Below, one piece after another: positions 1 to 10,648 of a stretch of DNA of 17,414 nt (position 1 is its first letter; every line of letters begins with the position of its first letter). The notes beneath the pieces are model-generated. The model saw only the letters and a program-made list of their open reading frames with translations, ran no database searches and was not told where the DNA came from. This DNA comes from Glomus cerebriforme. Taxonomy: Eukaryota; Glomeromycota; Glomeromycetes; Glomerales; Glomeraceae. The stretch spans positions 15,661 through 33,074 of the forward strand of contig QKYT01001009.1 in assembly GCA_003550305.1 (NCBI GenBank), written 5' to 3'. A program made the translations under genes and the position numbers.

Positions 1-7
1 GAAAAAA

Positions 8-28
8 GGTCAAATGACCAGGTCATTT
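8..28. repeat. Short nested palindrome GGTCAAATGACC / AAATGACC-A-GGTCATTT
   Basis: Two overlapping perfect palindromes are visible. GGTCA-AA-TGACC lies at 8-19, and AAATGACC (12-19) pairs with GGTCATTT (21-28) around a single A. The two can compete for the same central arm. This may be the edge of a dispersed repeat running in from outside the window. Its function is unknown. Confidence 0.5.
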
Positions 29-462
29 CCGAACACTGGTATGTATAATAATAAGGACAAGATATGATTTTTTTTTTCAGAATAATTTCCAAATAAAATA
101 TTATATAATACTTTATTATTATAAAAATAATTTTTTAAAATTAATACTGTATTGAATATTATCCTACAACCTGATATTATTTAAACTGGCGGCGACAAAG
201 TTGCCGCACATTAACCTAATCTAGTTATTTGAATCATAATGGCAAATATTCTTTCATTAATTCAACATAACCTTCAAGTGCATTTGTTACAACTGGAAGA
301 TAAAGACCATTACATATTTCAATAATAAAAATAATAAGATCTGTATCATGATTTTTGTCTCAAAAAGGTATTCTATTGCTGCATCTAATATTCTTATCAA
401 ATTTTTTTATATTAATACAGCAAATTTAGTAAGAATGAAAATAATCATCTAAACTATTCATC
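29..462. other. AT-rich non-coding stretch with one GC-rich hairpin
   Basis: I see no coding sequence here. The only notable feature is a GC-rich stem-loop in very AT-rich surroundings: GCGGCGAC (189-196) pairs with GTTGCCGC (200-207) across an AAA loop, with one G-T pair. The stretch may belong to the 5' part of the decayed retroelement that follows, but no motif shows this. Confidence 0.4.
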
Positions 463-2417
463 ATGACACTCCCAGAAGTTACAATAATATTTCACCCCTG
501 CAATAGTTGTAATAAACATATGCAGTACTATAGAGATATCAGACCCAAATGTGTTATATATCACTCTTTCCACAATCTTATTAAATTAGAAACATATAAA
601 AAAAAATTTTCTCTATTTAACAATATTCGTATATTATATCCAAAATTTATTTTCATAAAATCGACTCACATCACCCTTAGAACTACTAGTCACAACATTT
701 ATTTACAAATTACTAATAATTCATCCCCACATCTTCAATAATTAGATCTGATACTAAATTTAATATATATAGGATGTAACGACACAAAATCAAAACTGAA
801 CGACATAAAAAATTTTCATTTTTTACACAACACTTTTATTGTTTTACACTGACGAATCAGTCAAATATATAATGAAATCCAATTACACGATGGATGGATA
901 GAAATAATTGCCAATACCAATATTACCTCCTTTAAAGCTGCATTACACACATTTAACTTCAGCAACGAAAGCTGAAACATTTTTTATTCTACTCGCCATT
1001 AGATAGTACTGTACCACCAAACAGCAATGTTAACATATACACAGATTTCACTAATTTTATTTCATCTTTTAATCAAATTATTGATAAACTATCATACAGA
1101 AAAAAAATTAAAATAAAATAATTATTTACTTTGGCTTCTATTATAAAAGATTATCCCTGACAACAACATATACATCAGCCTACACAAATGCAAAAGCTAT
1201 GCCAATAACATCTATAATAATATATGGCATACTCCTTAGTTAACGAAGTACGCAATTTATACATCCCACTTAGTATTAATCTGAAAGCTATTATCCTCAT
1301 ATGGAAATTTAACATAGAATAACTTAGGAATCATAGAAAAAATCTGAGAAATAGGGGCGTTCTCTCCACGAAGCAAAAATGGTCAACAAATATATTACTC
1401 AATCAAATCTATAACCCTTATACCAAATTTACAATTTCACCCAATAGATTACGAATTTACAAATTAATGGCTAAAGTACTTATCTACAAACCTGATATCG
1501 ATGATAAAAAGTCTCAACAAACATATCAGTTAGAAAATAAAAGCTGCCAATTTCAGCTTACCCATAGGCTCACTACAACAACTTTATTTTTTTAAACTTT
1601 ACCCACCTCTCCTATCAAATGTCCACTTTGCAATATTAAAAAAGATAATAATCTCCACCTAGAATGATACCCATTGTACACATTGCAATTTAATATAATG
1701 TTAAATAAGTTCAAATGAAACTCTTTGATATTTGCATGACTAAAATTGAAAATTTTTACATTATTAACAATACCGATTTGTTCACTCTTATAGAGATATA
1801 CACAAGAGACACACATCCAATTTATCTCCTAATTCACCACTACATTTCACAAGAATTATCCGCTATTTTCTTAAATGGAGAAAATTTGCTTTCATTGCAA
1901 TTAACTCATATCTTCACAGCTTCATAAAGGAAATCTACAATATTATATATTACTATAGAACAAAATTATCGAAACAATGGGAACATTACCAAAATTGCCA
2001 AAATCAACTACTCAAAAAACCATGGTGAACACAATAGAAACTGACATTCATGTCAAACATCTCAAAGGCCATGTATATATCCAATGGACCCTTTACTGCT
2101 TAACCTTAAAATCAACTCTCAAGTATGGTTACTTTGGGTATTAAGTAACTTTTTACATTCTGGCAATTGGACATTACACTGCTCTTATTGTAGTTTCTTT
2201 TCTAATTTATCCATAGATAATATAGAACAATTTTATATTTTTTCTTCTTACTTTAATTTACCTTATATAGATTTTCTTCTTTTCTCTTATCATAGTATAG
2301 ATCAGAGCTAATGCTTATCCCAAAAGATAAGATGGTGACCAGGATTCGTTAATATAGCTAGTAGTTTAATTCTGTCTTAATATAGCATTGTATAACTGAT
2401 AAAAATAAAAATAAAAT
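463..2417 (+). mobile_element. Decayed LINE-like non-LTR retroelement (RNase H domain and zinc-binding C-terminus)
   Basis: This is the 3' part of an element that once encoded a reverse transcriptase polyprotein; no intact reverse transcriptase is visible. Three RNase H motifs lie in order but in different frames: FYTDES at 842-859 (first catalytic Asp, codon 851-853), ATKAETF at 962-982 (catalytic Glu, codon 974-976), and NVNIYTDF at 1026-1049 (third Asp, codon 1044-1046). A DGWIEI segment at about 889-906 lies between them, and SLHKCKSYANNIYNN at about 1177-1221 matches the usual last RNase H helix region. A CPLCN..NNLHLE segment from 1620 resembles the CxxC..H zinc motif near the C-terminus of many LINE proteins. 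Many stops and at least two frameshifts make it non-functional. The left limit is uncertain: the open frame at 463-741 has RPKC and CNSC segments and is in the frame of DGWIEI, so I include it. The right limit is set by the A-rich tail. Confidence 0.75.
2330..2417 (+). repeat. LINE 3' end with (ATAAA)n-type tail
   Basis: The retroelement ends in a non-coding 3' segment followed by a short tandem tail of ATAAAA units at 2399-2417. An A-rich or microsatellite tail is the usual 3' end of non-LTR elements that insert by target-primed reverse transcription. It fixes the element's orientation as + strand. I could not identify a target-site duplication. Confidence 0.55.
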
Positions 2418-2814
2418 CAATTATGATTTATAATCAGCAAAACTTTATTAATCATCTATATAATATGATAAAAGATAATTATTTTATTTTAAAAAAAATT
2501 TCATGAAGAAAAAATTGAAAAAATTTATAGAGTATTGAATTTCTCTTCTAATTTCAAATTTTTTTTACAATGATGACTAAATAAACAAATTTGCACTTTT
2601 CTAAAAAAATTGTCAATTTTAGATCATAATTCTTGATTCACGTTACATACATTCAAAGAGTAGTCTGGGATCATTTTTTAGTTAATTACATCAAAAGTAT
2701 GAGCCTGTAATGTTTTATGTAATGTAAGAAAGATCTTATTTCTAGACCATTTATATTACATATAATAAAATCAAAAAAAATTAATAATCCTTCTTACATA
2801 ATAGAATTTTAATT
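2418..2814. other. Non-coding AT-rich spacer, probably holding the 3' UTR of the kinase gene
   Basis: No open frame or recognisable element is seen. The stretch lies just beyond the TAA stop of the minus-strand kinase and beyond the LINE tail, so it should contain the kinase 3' UTR and polyadenylation region. T-rich runs on this strand, which are A-rich on the transcribed strand, fit that reading but are not specific. Confidence 0.35.
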
Positions 2815-5721
2815 TTAAACTATACAATCCAAACATTCAGAGTTTTTTTGATTTAAAATTTCAGTAAGTAAGCGACTTGTATAGTATGCTTGTGAATGAA
2901 ATTGTATAATAGGAGTATCAACTTGTTCTTGTGTTAAAGCTTCATTAGCTCTTACAAATTCATACATGTCATTTCTGGATTGGTTATCAATATCACTAAC
3001 TACCAGAGTATTTTTATCTTTTTCACCATTTATTCTATAATATTCGTTAACACAAGTAAGCCATTGAGATATAATAATTTCAAGATCTATAATATTTGGT
3101 CTTTTAAAAGCATCTGAATCCCAGCATTTTTTCATCAATTCTATATAACATTTTGGTGTGTTTTTCGTAATTTCAGGACGTTCCCCTTCACAGATATCTA
3201 AAATAAGCTGATAATCATGTGCTTTATTATTAAACGCAGGAATACCTGATGTAAACTCCCACATTATCATTGAAAAACTATAGATATCACTTGATGAAGT
3301 NTAAGGTNNATTTCTTNATACTTCAGGTGCCATATAAGGTAAAACTCCATAANTTCTATCAATAGAATTTTGTAAATCACTTATAGGTTTGCATAATCCT
3401 AAATCAATAATATATGTTTCATAATTATCTGATATCAAAATATTACCATCATGAAGATCACAGTGAACAAGATTTGATTCGTGTATTATTTTAAGACCCA
3501 AAATAATATTTTTTAACAATTGTAATTTGTGTTGCCATTTAAATTTAACTANATTAGGTAAATATTTTCTTAAACTTCCTTCTTTTGNATAACTCATTAT
3601 TATCATGTAATTTAAAGTATTTGGATCTTGAGTAATTCCAAAGAATTGAATGAATTTTGAAAATGATTTTTTCTGACAATCATAATGATATTTCCACTAT
3701 AATAATAATTAAATTTAAAAAATTATTAATTTTTAATAAAAAAAGAATAAAAAAACTAACTGAATTATATAACATTTTACCTCATTTAAAAATTTATCAT
3801 TTAGATTTGATGAATTATTAAGGTTTTTAAGAATAACCTCATAACCTATTTGAAAATTTCATCTATTCCATTGTTGTTTATTAAAATTCCAACTATCAAT
3901 AGGTCCATCTAACCAGATAGCCTTATAAATTTTACTGAATCCTCCTTTATCATGATAATTAATATTTTTCAATTGATCATAAGGTATCCATTCTAAAACT
4001 TCATAATTATTTTTAGCATTTAACTGCGCTTCTTGAATAAATTTATCAATAAATTCATTTTTAGTATTCCTTGACCTTGAATCATAATGATCTGAACGAA
4101 TTCTAGGTATATCGTTATTCTCTAAAGAGATGCCCTTACTCTGATACTCAGACTTTGTCACTAACCTTTCTTGAATGGATGATAAATCGTGAGGATTGCG
4201 AGCATAAGAACTCGAAATTACCCTACAGATAGGTATTTGTGTGTATCTCATATTTTTTGCAAGGGAAATATGATAGGTGTTTATTATTCTATATAATGTT
4301 CGTGCGTATAGTACCACAAGCAAGTGATACAGAAAACTCATGACTCGTTTTAACTTTAATCTCCTCCAGTTTTCCACAAGAACTTTAATCCATGAAGTCT
4401 TAATATTTTTGATCACGAGAGATATTAGGGATTTTCTATACTGTCCCTTCGGATAAAAGAAGTAATGCAACCGTTTCAGGACTAATGAAAACATCTGGTC
4501 CGTAGGAAATGATGAACTGGAAGAAACAAATGTTATGAGCATTCTTATTACATTAATATTGTTAATAGTTTTTAACTGTTGAATATCTGAAGTTTGTATT
4601 CTGGATACAAATTGATATGACGCATTATTCATCTCTTCATTACAATGTCTAAAACTTATACCGAAAGGATTATCATCTTTCAATCTCAATAATTCTTGCC
4701 TAACAAAGTTAATCGAAATACGACATTTAATTTGAGACGAGTTTTTACAAGTTAGAGAATTTTCTACTAGAGGTATTTGAGAAGACGTAACATGTTGATC
4801 ACTATTCTCCACGCTTTTTGACGAGGATTCTTGTTGACCTTTTTCATTATCTATATTATGAGAAACTAAAGATGGATTATCTTGTGAAATCACTATTTTT
4901 GATCCTTTTGATTGTTCTTTCAGGTCTTGAGTAACAATGTCAACCGTTTCATTAACTGGAGGCACAGAAAGTGGCTCGTCATTATCTTTCACATACATTT
5001 TAACGAAAAGGTCGTCTCTATGTACATTAGTAGCAGTACCAACAAATTGGCCAAAGTTTGAAATTTTTTTGGTGAATGGTAGACTCGGAGAATAAGACCC
5101 AAGTATACGGACATATTGTTCAGGTCGTTCTATAATGTAATTGTATCCATGTTGTACTCGTGAAATAACTTTATTGGTAAAGTCCCTCAATTCTTGTTCA
5201 TTCCCAAAAGCAAAAGATGTGATTGATTGTATATCAAAGGTGTATATCCAATAATATTTGTCTTTCCCAATTTTGTCCAGAACTACTAAATCGTTAAGAC
5301 ACTTAGATGCATTTCTTTTGTCCCCATAATCATTCTTAAATACTGTCAGCATAGTATCTAGTATGCTTTTTATTATTTTAACTACCTCTGTGCCATACAA
5401 TTTCCCTGGCAAAAAATAGCAAGCATGTATTCTAGGTCTTTGTGGCGAAGTAGGATGTACTACCTCAGAAAAGCATTGCAAATGGCCAGGTAACTTATTG
5501 TTAATTTTCCAAAACTCTTCATATGAAGGAAACATATGTTCTTGCTTAGTTCTATCATTTCTAACTATAAACATTTTTTGTTTATCTATATCAAACGTAT
5601 CTTCAATAAGATTATCACAGTTCCGAATATTATATTCGATCCGCTCAGGATGAGCTTCCCTCCTCTCTTTATTTTCCCCATAAATAAAATCCTTCAGATC
5701 AAGTGAGTCTTTGTTTCTCAT
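2815..5721 (-). pseudogene. TKL-type protein kinase with a divergent primase-like N-terminal region; one in-frame stop
   Basis: Read on the minus strand, one frame runs from ATG at 5719-5721 through 620 codons to a TGA at 3859-3861. It continues 26 codons in the same frame, then resumes after an intron (3697-3780) for 293 codons to TAA at 2815-2817. The kinase part has a glycine-rich loop (GGFSKIYKAIW, about residues 587-597), a VILKNL lysine just after the TGA, the catalytic loop HCDLHDGN (Asp codon 3457-3459), DLG in place of DFG, MAPEV, and the late CW..RP pair. This is the pattern of TKL kinases expanded in Rhizophagus. Residues about 60-270 look like an AEP primase fold: CFSEV..P..RPR and then RILGSYSPS..KKI match family landmarks. 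However, the acidic DxD site reads IHAC and the motif-II His is absent, so no primase activity is expected. Residues about 280-350 are Ser/Gln/Asn-rich and probably a flexible linker. The TGA falls inside the kinase N-lobe. It may be a real nonsense mutation or an assembly error, since seven N bases lie in the same gene. The kinase call is firm; the primase origin is tentative. Confidence 0.75.
3697..3780 (-). other. Spliceosomal intron in the kinase gene (84 bp, phase 0)
   Basis: On the minus strand the intron starts GTAAAATG after a GAG codon (3781-3783) and ends TTATTATAG before TGG (3694-3696). Removing it joins FLNE to WKYHYDC in frame. The join runs through QFFGITQDP into the kinase hinge, which is the expected order for this family. 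Length and borders fit the other introns in the window. Confidence 0.8.
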
Positions 5722-6744
5722 AATGAAATCAGTTATTTATCTCTATTATTCGATTTTTTCTTTTCAAATACCAGTCTCAGCACCTAGCGTATTTGTTGAA
5801 ACATAAATCAAGTACAGAAATAATAGGTTACTTAAGCTGGATGGTTCTGCCTCAAGAAGTTTGTTTAGACTTGCTCATAGTTCCACTAGAACGAAGGAAG
5901 AAATTATTTTTGTTAAAAAATAGAGAAAATACTGCGGAAAGGTACGAAATGTCAAAACACTCTGTTGGACATTTATCCCAACATAAGAGATATTTATCAA
6001 TATCAATGTTAATATTAGAGGTTCTACGAATAATAACTGATTTTAGTATATCGTTCCAAATTAGAACCTTTGAAATCGGTGCCACGCAATTGATTTTTGA
6101 AAAGTATTGTTCTATTTTAAAGAGGTTATTCTGATGTAACTTCTCGAGCACGTATAAATAAAACTAATAAACAATGGAGTTATTTTTCTACTTATTTTGA
6201 TTCCTCATGGTTTACTTTCCAATCAGGTAATTGTACGAGTTACATTACGGTCATAATTGGTAGCTTCCTTCCAATTCATGTAGATTGTGGAACATTATAA
6301 TTCTAGGCCGAATTAACTAGAAGTGTAAACATTTTCATAAAATTCGCCCAATAGAAATCGGTTCACGTGTCAAATAAATGAAAGATTATTATACATCACA
6401 AGAATTTTATGTTGCTAACATTAGCTTTCGTAGATCCTTATGCAACATCTTACTTGTCAATCGAAAAAAGAGAAAATCCCCAGGGATTGGTCCTACCAAT
6501 CAAGTTGTTAGATTTTATAGTAATATTATACAAATATATTCCTGTTTTTAACATCGAGTTCTTGATAAGATTGTACAGTATATTAATTTTAATAAAGGAA
6601 ACAAATTCAAAATTCGTCATCAGAAAATGATTGAAATCCATCTGCTATTTAAAAGAAATAAGTATTTAGTCATTTAAAGAACTCAGAGAGCTTCTTGCGT
6701 CATCACAAAAATAAGACAAGTAATATAATATAATAATAAATACC
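5722..6744. other. Gene-poor stretch upstream of the kinase; only unassigned short ORFs
   Basis: This is the upstream side of the minus-strand kinase. Open frames at 5793-6134 (+), 5852-6151 (-) and 6409-6630 (+) overlap or contradict one another, and none shows a family motif. I do not call them genes. The 6409-6630 frame has a hydrophobic middle, which could reflect AT-rich codons alone. No promoter element stands out. Confidence 0.4.
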
Positions 6745-6765
6745 AATAGGAGAGAATCTCCTATT
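6745..6765 (+). repeat. Palindrome AATAGGAGA-GAA-TCTCCTATT (dispersed family, core only)
   Basis: Perfect 9-bp arms at 6745-6753 and 6757-6765 flank a 3-base spacer. The core AGGAGA-NNN-TCTCCT is shared with copies at 8270-8288, 14105-14123 and 14721-14739. This copy lacks the AACCTCTTAAA segment that follows the palindrome in the others, so it is a core-only or diverged member. Confidence 0.65.
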
Positions 6766-8146
6766 AAACATCTGGGGTTTTGTTACCTTATATATTTATG
6801 ACGTAGTTAGTTATGAACTACTCAAAGTCAAAAGATCTCTCATGTACTAACAAAAAAACTTTTTAATGGATAGACTCTTCACACGAGAAATCTTATCTCC
6901 AATATATATGCCGTTTCTTTTCATAAATAAAATTATAATCTTCGTGTCTTGTGAAGTTACTTGATGCAAATACCTAAGCAACTATTACTCTATTTGATAT
7001 GTACTATGAGATTTTTTTCAAAGCCGGTATTAGGAAATGTATTCCTGGCTTTAGCCCATCAAAGATGTAAAAGAGTAGAGTAATGTAGTCATGTGACTTG
7101 TTATTTCTAGACTAATGAGTTTTCAGAGTGTTATCTGTTTGATCTTTTTCACACGTATGGATAGTGTAACATTGTCATGTGACTTTGGCAAAATTTGACT
7201 TTTTCATGAGTTGGTTTTCTTTGAAATGTGTGAATCACGGGTAGTTTGGAGTTTAAAAAAAAATATCTACAAAGATGACTTGAGAGGCAAGTTTTTCAAA
7301 TAACTGAGAAATATCTCTCTTTCCTGTTTAGGACAGAGTTGTCCTGTTCTTCGTCAATGTCAACATATATTGCGCTAGAAAATCTCTTGGACTGATTTAT
7401 GATAAACATTTACTTACATATTTTCTTTATCATGTTCTTGAATATGTTTTATTATATAAATCAGAATATGATATTACTATGATGCGAGTTATTACTCGAC
7501 CAGTTGGATCCGTATGGCAATATAAACTATTCCCTCATAGAATATTTCTTTTATTTCTACCAAGTCCTCAATAGAATCTTGTCTTAGACTTTTATGGAAA
7601 TAAAGTACTCGCAACATTATTGTAAAACACGGAGGAAGGGTTCTCAACCACCAGAATATATCTTGTTTGTCATTAAGTTGTTCATGGACACTAAATCTTG
7701 TCATATCCCTTAAATAGTAGTCTTGTTCTGTTTTTTGCTAGGCAATAATTATCAATGTACTAAATATGACAACTCAATATTATTTTTTATTTATGGGTTT
7801 TTGCTTAAGAGTATTTACTAAACAATACTTCATAAATGCAATGCCTAGTGTTGTTAAGTTGACTCTGGTTAACAAGGTATTCACAGTTTACATTTTCTTT
7901 CATGAACTAATAGATGAAGTTCTACGCTGATTTAACATCATTAGTAAGGCCTTTGAAAATATCTTCTGGCGTTAATGAATACGACAGATTATCCCTTCAT
8001 TGTTTTTCACCTGGAGCTATCAATGAGGATTACAACAAAACGATGTTAAGATACATGTGAATATATTGTAATTAACTTCGATTCTGTTGGACATATTTAG
8101 TTGAAGAAGTATTTTTCTAGAACAACGTAAAAGATATTTTTTGATC
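6766..8146. other. Gene-poor AT-rich stretch with scattered small ORFs
   Basis: I recognise no gene. A minus-strand open frame at 7492-7704 (70 codons, mixed charged composition) and a + strand frame at 7914-8060 (48 codons) have a coding-like residue mix but no motif and no supporting splice context. A 12-bp direct repeat GTCATGTGACTT occurs at 7088-7099 and 7174-7185; its E-box-like CATGTG core may be a regulatory site or chance. Confidence 0.35.
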
Positions 8147-8176
8147 CCTTTAAGAGGTTATAGGGGATACTCTAAG
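8147..8176 (-). repeat. Degenerate copy of the AGGAGA-NNN-TCTCCT / AACCTCTTAAA element
   Basis: Read on the minus strand this copy keeps GTATC..CCTAT followed by AACCTCTTAAAGGG, so the tail segment is intact. The palindrome arm has decayed (TTAGA against TCCCCTAT). It lies about 100 bp from a better copy in the same orientation at 8257-8288. Confidence 0.55.
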
Positions 8177-8216
8177 AGCTTAGCTCTTAGTCCTCCTATA
8201 AGAGCATAGCTCTTAT
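8172..8216. repeat. Two adjacent related palindromes, CTAAGAGCT-T-AGCTCTTAG and ATAAGAGC-ATA-GCTCTTAT
   Basis: Two perfect palindromes sit side by side at 8172-8190 and 8198-8216 with the same AAGAGC/GCTCTT core but different outer bases and loops. Together with the AGGAGA elements on both sides they form a palindrome-rich block of about 140 bp. No coding frame crosses it cleanly. It could be a compound repeat or a structured transcript. Confidence 0.6.
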
Positions 8217-8256
8217 GAACTTAAAGGAGGACGTCCCAAGGGACTAAACTTAAACT

Positions 8257-8288
8257 CATTTAAAAGGTTGTAGGAGATAGTCTCCTAC
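8257..8288 (-). repeat. Copy of the AGGAGA-NNN-TCTCCT / AACCTYTTAAA element
   Basis: On the minus strand the order is GTAGGAGA, spacer CTA, TCTCCTAC, then AACCTTTTAAATGAG. The arms are perfect. The outer arm base is G-C here and A-T or T-A in other copies, so sequence changes are matched in both arms. The element points the opposite way to the copies near 14.1 and 14.7 kb. Confidence 0.7.
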
Positions 8289-9233
8289 GGAGGAGCTCGT
8301 GCAAATCACTGGAAAACACTTTCATATGGATGAATTATTTAAGAGATAAGACAAATAAGTATAATAGATACGTAACAATTCAATCACATTTAATAAATGA
8401 TTTGCAAAACAATCTATACTATGGTATGTCCAGACATTTATCCTATAACCAACGGAAGACTTGTAATCGTGTTCCAGAGGAACGTCCCAAAGGAGTGAAA
8501 TTTTCCAAATTGATAATGATGAAGTATTTGAGTGAATCTCTGAAAAGAGTGATGATGATTTAGATTTTTTTGGAAAGATAAAAACATACGTTATCTTATG
8601 TAATTCCAGGGATTGTTAATACCAAGGCCCACACTAGTAGATTTAGTAAAAATAGAAACCTGTCTGTTTACCTGCTATCTTCAAAGGTTTCCTATCTATA
8701 TAGATTATGAAGTTGTTAAAGCAGCTCATCGACGGCATTATGTATTACTTAAACAAGGAATTAGTATGAGCAATGATATTTAAGATCTATTATTATGCCG
8801 ATTGTCATTGTGGATTGTTGATGAAAACATATACAAAATTATATACAAGAGTATATTTACGTGAAACATGTCTTTTATATCACTATATGGATCTAAAAGT
8901 TGACATAATTATTCATCCGAGATATTAGCCATATTATGGGAAATTACTCGATTTGTTTAGTCTAAGAAATTGTTGTGAAATAACTAGACTATTTCCTTTG
9001 AAGTATTTAATAAAAATTCTCATTAAGAATTGTACACGATTCTAAGATACTCAAACTAAAGTCAATAATATAATGACAAAGTTATTTATCGTCTCTCCTG
9101 TTTTTGTATTTCCCTTCATGTTTGGGTAATAGAGCATTTATATTAATTTCCTTATCACGCTAACATCAAATAAGGATTTAAATTAGCAATGGTTTATAAA
9201 ACATTTGAATATATTTGTATGGTATACGTTAAA
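8289..9233. other. Gene-poor stretch, no recognised feature
   Basis: One 77-codon + strand ORF lies at 8330-8563 (basic, Asn/Lys-rich, no motif). I do not call it a gene. Other frames hold only short open runs. An imperfect echo of GGACGTCCCAAGGGACTAAA (8228-8247) recurs at about 8480-8500 (AACGTCCCAAAGGAGTGAAA), which hints at old duplication. Confidence 0.3.
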
Positions 9234-9324
9234 GAATCATAAAACCTCTGGTTTTATTCCTAGAGAAGTTAATCTTCTCTTGTTATACTGCTTCTCTTTT
9301 GGGAAGTAGGTTAAATGCGGATGT
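9234..9324 (+). repeat. Copy 1 of a ~91-bp dispersed repeat (inverted partner at 10871-10962)
   Basis: This segment matches the reverse complement of 10871-10962 with about ten mismatches and one single-base indel by hand alignment. The match includes a 21-base exact run at 9304-9324. The repeat holds a hairpin at 9262-9280, AGAGAAG-TTAAT-CTTCTCT. The two copies flank the broken SAM-domain gene in opposite orientation, at roughly 510 and 290 bp from its limits. They could be ends of a larger element or two insertions of one MITE-like family. Confidence 0.75.
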
Positions 9325-9752
9325 TGATTTCCACTTCTTTGAACAATTTTTCACATACATCTGGGCTCAGGTGTAGTATATTTTTTCCATGATCCATAAT
9401 TAACTCTTTATAGGAAATACGGAAGGATAGTTGTTCGCACGTATAAATATTATCATGTTGTAGATTTAGATGTATTGAATAAGAATAGAACCTACGACCA
9501 TTTTATGTGAAGAAATAAACATCAAGACCCCTTTCCAGAATATCAAACACTAATTGGTTGAAAATAAATACATAGTTTAGATGTGTTTAGTTCATAGATG
9601 ATACAGTATGGATATTGATATTGTTGCGGAAGTATTTATAATCTTAAATAAAAAAGGAAATAGTTCTTAACTGTTAGATGTAACCTATCATATACGCATG
9701 ATTACATCATTATTTTTGAAAAAGTATATATATGCATTACAACAGTGATCAA

Positions 9753-9762
9753 CACGGCCGTG
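9753..9762. promoter_or_regulatory. GC-rich 10-bp palindrome CACGGCCGTG upstream of the SAM-domain gene
   Basis: A perfect GC-rich palindrome, followed by GACCGTGGTGC, stands out in strongly AT-rich DNA about 70 bp before the probable ATG at 9835. Its position suggests a protein-binding site in the promoter or 5' UTR. No factor can be named. Confidence 0.25.
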
Positions 9763-9834
9763 GACCGTGGTGCATGGGAAAATTAAAATTGAAAATAACA
9801 CATATAACTTCATAATTTGTGGATTTTGGTTGCA

Positions 9835-10582
9835 ATGGGCCTTCCTATGGTGAATAAACTCCCTGAGGAAGTTACATTGTAGACATCTAATAATGTTAGA
9901 GCTTTTCTAGAGTCTAAATTGGAAGGTTCTGCTTATACGCAGTCAGATATTAATAAAATACAGTCTTAAAACGTAACTGGTAAAGTATTTCTCCATTTTA
10001 CAGAGGAGAAACTTACTCGCAAACCAGAATCATTTGAACTTCTCTTCGGCCCCGCAGAAGAAATTATAATGTTGGTTGAAAAACTTAAAATTGCTTTTCG
10101 GAATGTTCATGTCAGAGAACAAGGTGAGTATTAAAATTTATTTTATTCGTCATTAAGCAAACGATATTAATTAACCTCTTGAAAAGGGATCACAAATACA
10201 ACTTCAACGTCAGGAAGGAGCTACAAAAAATGTTAAATTGAGAATCACTTTACAAGTATTGTTTTCCAAAAAGTAAATCCAGCCTTGGACGCCTTTATTT
10301 TATTATAGAAAGACGACGCTAGCCCTATTTTTTATGCATGTAGGATTATGAAAGTCAATGAAAATGAACGACTATTTATAAACCCACCTATTCCTGGTAA
10401 AGAGTTCTTTGATGGGTTGCGAGATTTTGAAGAATGGATCGTCTCGGGTTCTAACAAAAAGAATAACCTAAAAGGAAATAAAAAGGCAGTAATGAGTAGT
10501 GCAAGTCATCAAAATTTTTTTGTAGGGACTTCTATTTTGAATATTAAGAATAGTTGTAATAATAGGCATGACACTAACAAAG
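9835..10582 (+). pseudogene. SAM-like-domain gene with four in-frame stops
   Basis: Exon 1 (9835-10123) starts ATGGGCCTTCCT and encodes a SAM-like module: VRAFLESKL, then TGKVFLHFTEEKLTRKP, then LLFGPAEEIIMLVEKLKIAF. The hydrophobic spacing and the G..FL..TEEKL..GPA pattern are typical of SAM-type domains in Rhizophagus proteins, which bind other proteins. A 63-bp intron (10124-10186, GTGAGT..AAAAG, phase 1) joins in frame to exon 2 (10187-10582), which carries NPALDAFIL, SPIFYACRI, NPPIPGKEFFDGLRDFEEW and a Lys/Asn-rich end. I do not know this second module. In-frame stops are TAG 9880-9882, TAA 9967-9969, TAA 10234-10236 and TAG 10306-10308. The frame is otherwise continuous across all four. 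A good donor (GTAAAA) follows at 10583; if unused, the frame ends at TGA 10603-10605. The gene is probably dead, but decay is by point mutation and not by frameshift. Confidence 0.65.
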
Positions 10583-10648
10583 GTAAAATTTTTCATTATG
10601 TGTGATAGAGCAACGACAATCGAAATTAATTACTCTTTTGATTTGTAG

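Noticed and set aside
1592..1927. Short ORFs on both strands inside the LINE remnant
   Set aside because: They are shadows or out-of-frame pieces of the decayed retroelement coding sequence.
5793..6151. Overlapping + and - ORFs of about 100 codons upstream of the kinase
   Set aside because: Both strands are open over the same bases, with no domain, splice or promoter support, so openness is probably chance.
8701..9120. Stop-rich + strand stretch that reads vaguely like a protein when stops are ignored
   Set aside because: About one stop per ten codons, no motif, and no splice structure. Indistinguishable from AT-rich non-coding sequence.
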